Below, one piece after another: positions 61,654 to 64,000 of a DNA stretch of 64,000 nucleotides. The position numbers were made by a program, and so were the translations under genes. Source of the DNA: Blastomyces gilchristii SLH14081 (lineage: Eukaryota > Ascomycota > Eurotiomycetes > Onygenales > Ajellomycetaceae). A model generated the notes under the pieces. It was given only the letters and a program-made list of their open reading frames with translations. It ran no database searches and was not told where the DNA came from. The stretch spans positions 628,417-692,416 of the forward strand of contig NW_003101679.1 in the NCBI RefSeq assembly GCF_000003855.2, written 5' to 3'. How positions within the stretch are numbered: the stretch's first letter is position 1; every line of letters starts with the position of its first letter.

Positions 61654-61960
61654 TGTGGCGGGCTGCGCCCGATCAATGATATAGACTATTCTGTTACACT
61701 TCACAGATTCCAACCACTTCATTCTCGAACACGTACGCTCCGATTCTCAGCCATTCTCAATCACTGATCCTCAGCCGCTATGAACGCGTATAGATTCTTC
61801 TGCCCTGAAGCTTGACTGTGTATGTCACCACATACATGTATAAATATTCACTCTGATTGCTGATTCTCACACTTTCTCTTTCTTTTCTTCTCTAACATTT
61901 TTCTCTTTGTTATATAAGATCTATATATTATATCAATCTATTCAGTGTAGACCTCTTACA
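61654..61960 (+). repeat. Gyp-4 5' LTR
   Basis: It runs from TGTGGCGGGCTGCGCC to CCTCTTACA. It is the least mutated LTR of the family here, with an internal block containing GCTATGAACGCGTATAG that is missing from the Gyp-1 LTRs. Confidence 0.9.
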
Positions 61961-62250
61961 CTAGAAAAATGTTATCATCTCCTTATTAGAAATGATTATT
62001 CATGCATTGTCTCCTCATTAGAAACAATTATTCATTGAGAGATATCTGAACATGTAACAATGTGTAAGAAAGAGAGACACAGTTAAGTGGACACTGAGTT
62101 CTCAGATAGAAGCTTGCTCGCCAGTCGCCCTGGCCCCGCAATAAGATCTTACAAGAGGACGTCAGCGAAAGACCCGAGAGTCCTGACACCCAGACGTATG
62201 AGATATCCATACGATTACACTTCTTCAAGATTCCACAGATATCATAGACC
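61961..62250 (+). other. Gyp-4 leader with duplicated motif
   Basis: A 20-30 bp motif containing ATTAGAAAYRATTATTCAT is present twice (about 61,986-62,036), as in the leaders of Gyp-1 to Gyp-3. From about 62,100 the sequence is CpG-rich and apparently little mutated. No tRNA-complementary primer-binding site was evident next to the LTR. Confidence 0.65.
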
Positions 62251-62593
62251 TGCGCCGAAGAATAACAATGATGCAGATGCCATGAATTGGGTAGACTCGA
62301 ATGTCTACGCACAAGCAAGAGTTTCCGCCGTTTGAACAGGCTTCTGAGTTCCTGGGATCACTCCCGAAGAAGTTGCCAATCAATGTCAATGTGAAGTATG
62401 CATCAACTGTAACTGATCAGAACACATCACTTTCAACTGTCAATTGACCTATGTGTCTCCTCAATCAAGAGAAAGATCAGTGTCTTCTCATTCAAAGAAT
62501 GGATCAGCATCTGTTCACATCAATCACATTGCAGTGAAGAAAGATTCAGAAGATAACTATAAGAATGCTTCAGTGAAACAGGGAAAAGATTAG
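62251..62593 (+). pseudogene. Gyp-4 gag C-terminal remnant
   Basis: The frame contains ADAMNWVDSNVYAQARVSAV and the zinc knuckle CINCNWSEHITFNC (CX2CX4HX4C, near 62,400-62,440). Its capsid portion is deleted. It ends at TAG 62,591 right after the frameshift heptamer. In-frame TGA occurs where Trp is expected. Confidence 0.75.
62581..62593 (+). promoter_or_regulatory. Predicted -1 frameshift site of Gyp-4
   Basis: G GGA AAA GAT TAG in the gag frame: heptamer 62,581-62,587, stop 62,591-62,593. The protease that follows is in the -1 frame. Confidence 0.68.
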
Positions 62594-64000
62594 CTTCTGT
62601 TCAAATTTATAAATAGAAGCTTGAAGAGGTCAGATAATAATAATTTGAAGAGAAAATAATAATAAATGTGATTCTTATATTCACTGTGATTAATAACATG
62701 TATAATATGAAAGTCATGATAGACAGTGATCTATATTACTATACAATGATTAAATCTTCAGTGTATCTTCTTATTAAAATTCTGACTTCTTGCAGAATTT
62801 GATGATTCAAAAGGTGTTTTCATCTGTTATATGATGAAACTAAATATAGATGTCAGAGAATATCAGTGTGAAGATATCTATATATATAAAGTTGATAATC
62901 TTGATTATAATCTTATATTAGAACTTGCCTGACTATCTGAACAAGATATCTTATTAAACACTTGAAATAGAAGTTTAATATTCTCTATTAATAATAGAGT
63001 TCATGAGAATGATATTCATAAGACTATGAATCTGACACAGATCTCTGCTAACATCTATGAAATACTTAGAAAAAGAAGTTGCTGAAAGAATTACTGATAG
63101 CAGAATCATATATCAATCTATTTCATCAGTCTGACTGATATTAAAAAGACTCTAGAAAAGTTATCTCATATTATAATAATAGATTCTTATATGAAACTCT
63201 TTCAATAATATCACAAATATCTAGATGTCTTCTGATAAGATAATACTATGAATATACCTCTCTTATAAGACTTAGAAGTAGATCACAGTATCAAGTTAGA
63301 AAGAAAGAATAATAAGAATCTCAAGTCATCATAAGATTCTCTTTATAATATATCTCAAGATGAACTTCTTCTTCTTCAGAAGACACTTAATAATCTGTTA
63401 AATAAGAAATTCATATATATTAACAACTCTTTCACTGCAGCTTCTATTCTCTTTGTAAAGAAATCAGATAAAGAACTCTGATTCTGTGTAAATTATCAAG
63501 AATTGAATAGATTAATCAAGAAGAACTGCTATTCTTTATCTCTTATCAATGAAACTCTAGCTTGCATTGAACAAGCTCAATGATTTATAAAACTAGATAT
63601 CATCACTGTGTTTTATAAAATCTGTATTACTGAAGAAGATGAATGATTTACAGTATTTTAAATATATTATAATCTCTTTGAATGAATAGTTACACTCTTT
63701 GAACTGATCAATACTCTCAGTATATTTCAGAAGTATATCAACTGAGCACTTCAGAATTTCCTTAATAAATTTATATCTATATATCTTGATAACATTCTCA
63801 TCTTCACTGATAAGTTCAGAAAAGAATATTAAGAACACATGTGAAGAGTATTATAATAATTATAAGAAACAGAACTATCAATAGATATTGACAAGTGTGA
63901 CTTTGAAGTAAAGAGTATTAAATATCTAGGTTTTATCATAGAAGCTGATAAGAGAATTCAAATGAATTCTGAGAAAGTCTCTGCTATTCTTGAATGAAAA
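62584..64000 (+). pseudogene. Gyp-4 pol, protease and reverse transcriptase, cut by the window
   Basis: Protease relic VMIDSD near 62,713, then reverse transcriptase with FVKKSDKELWFCVNYQELN (near 63,450-63,510) and YLDNILIFTDKF (near 63,783-63,818). The stretch that Gyp-B interrupts in Gyp-1 is continuous here, which confirms that insertion point. Confidence 0.78.

Larger units (their letters stand above)
61654..64000 (+). mobile_element. Gyp-4: 5' part of a gag-deleted Gyp-1 family element, cut by the window
   Basis: The 5' LTR is 61,654-61,960 (307 bp). The leader, the C-terminal piece of gag, protease and half of reverse transcriptase follow. Relative to Gyp-1 about 780 bp are missing after the leader, corresponding to the gag start and capsid (Gyp-1 25,171-25,953). 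The 3' end and target duplication are outside the window; the bases before the LTR are GTACA. Confidence 0.9.

Overview
This window looks like nuclear DNA of a filamentous ascomycete (Pezizomycotina). It has a two-speed composition: a roughly 9-kb gene-bearing island of ordinary GC content (3,232-12,380, with a 317-bp continuation at 52,919-53,235) set in very AT-rich DNA made of retrotransposons damaged by C:G-to-T:A transitions, which is the mark of repeat-induced point mutation (RIP). Motifs such as TACTCCGTAC, the short spliceosomal introns and the style of the two host genes would fit Eurotiomycetes, perhaps an onygenalean with AT isochores, but that placement is inference.

The island carries two recognisable host genes: an intronless CWC27-type spliceosomal cyclophilin (3,601-5,469, + strand) and a three-exon gene for an RRM plus R3H RNA-binding protein (7,713-9,761, - strand). 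They converge, with about 2.2 kb between their stop codons. The rest of the island is intergenic, including a long purine-rich tract.

Left of the island (1-3,231) lie the 3' end of a Tad1-like LINE and a complete RIP-damaged Fot1/pogo-type DNA transposon with 78-bp inverted repeats and TA duplications, ending 369 bp before the CWC27 start codon.

Right of the island, one Copia insertion (Cop-1, duplication ATATC) stretches from 12,381 to 52,918 because six other elements are nested in it. Cop-2 sits in the 5' LTR of Cop-1 and Cop-3 sits in the 5' LTR of Cop-2. The chromovirus Gyp-1 sits in the body of Cop-1 and itself contains a second chromovirus (Gyp-B), a full-length Tad1-like LINE with a 14-bp target duplication, and Gyp-2, a sister copy of Gyp-1 in the opposite orientation. 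All seven insertions can be bounded to the base with target-site duplications. In six of the seven LTR-element pairs in the window that are complete, the two LTRs have exactly the same length; Gyp-1 differs by one base.

Beyond 53,236 there is a further damaged tract: a decayed LTR, a gag-protease remnant of another Gypsy family, a full-length Gyp-3 (- strand) and the 5' half of Gyp-4 (+ strand), which runs off the window.

No element looks active. Their frames are nonetheless largely free of indels: Cop-2, Cop-3, Gyp-B and both LINE ORFs can each be followed end to end in one frame interrupted mainly by TGA. Within the island the two genes are unrelated housekeeping-type RNA-processing functions; I see no gene cluster or defence system.
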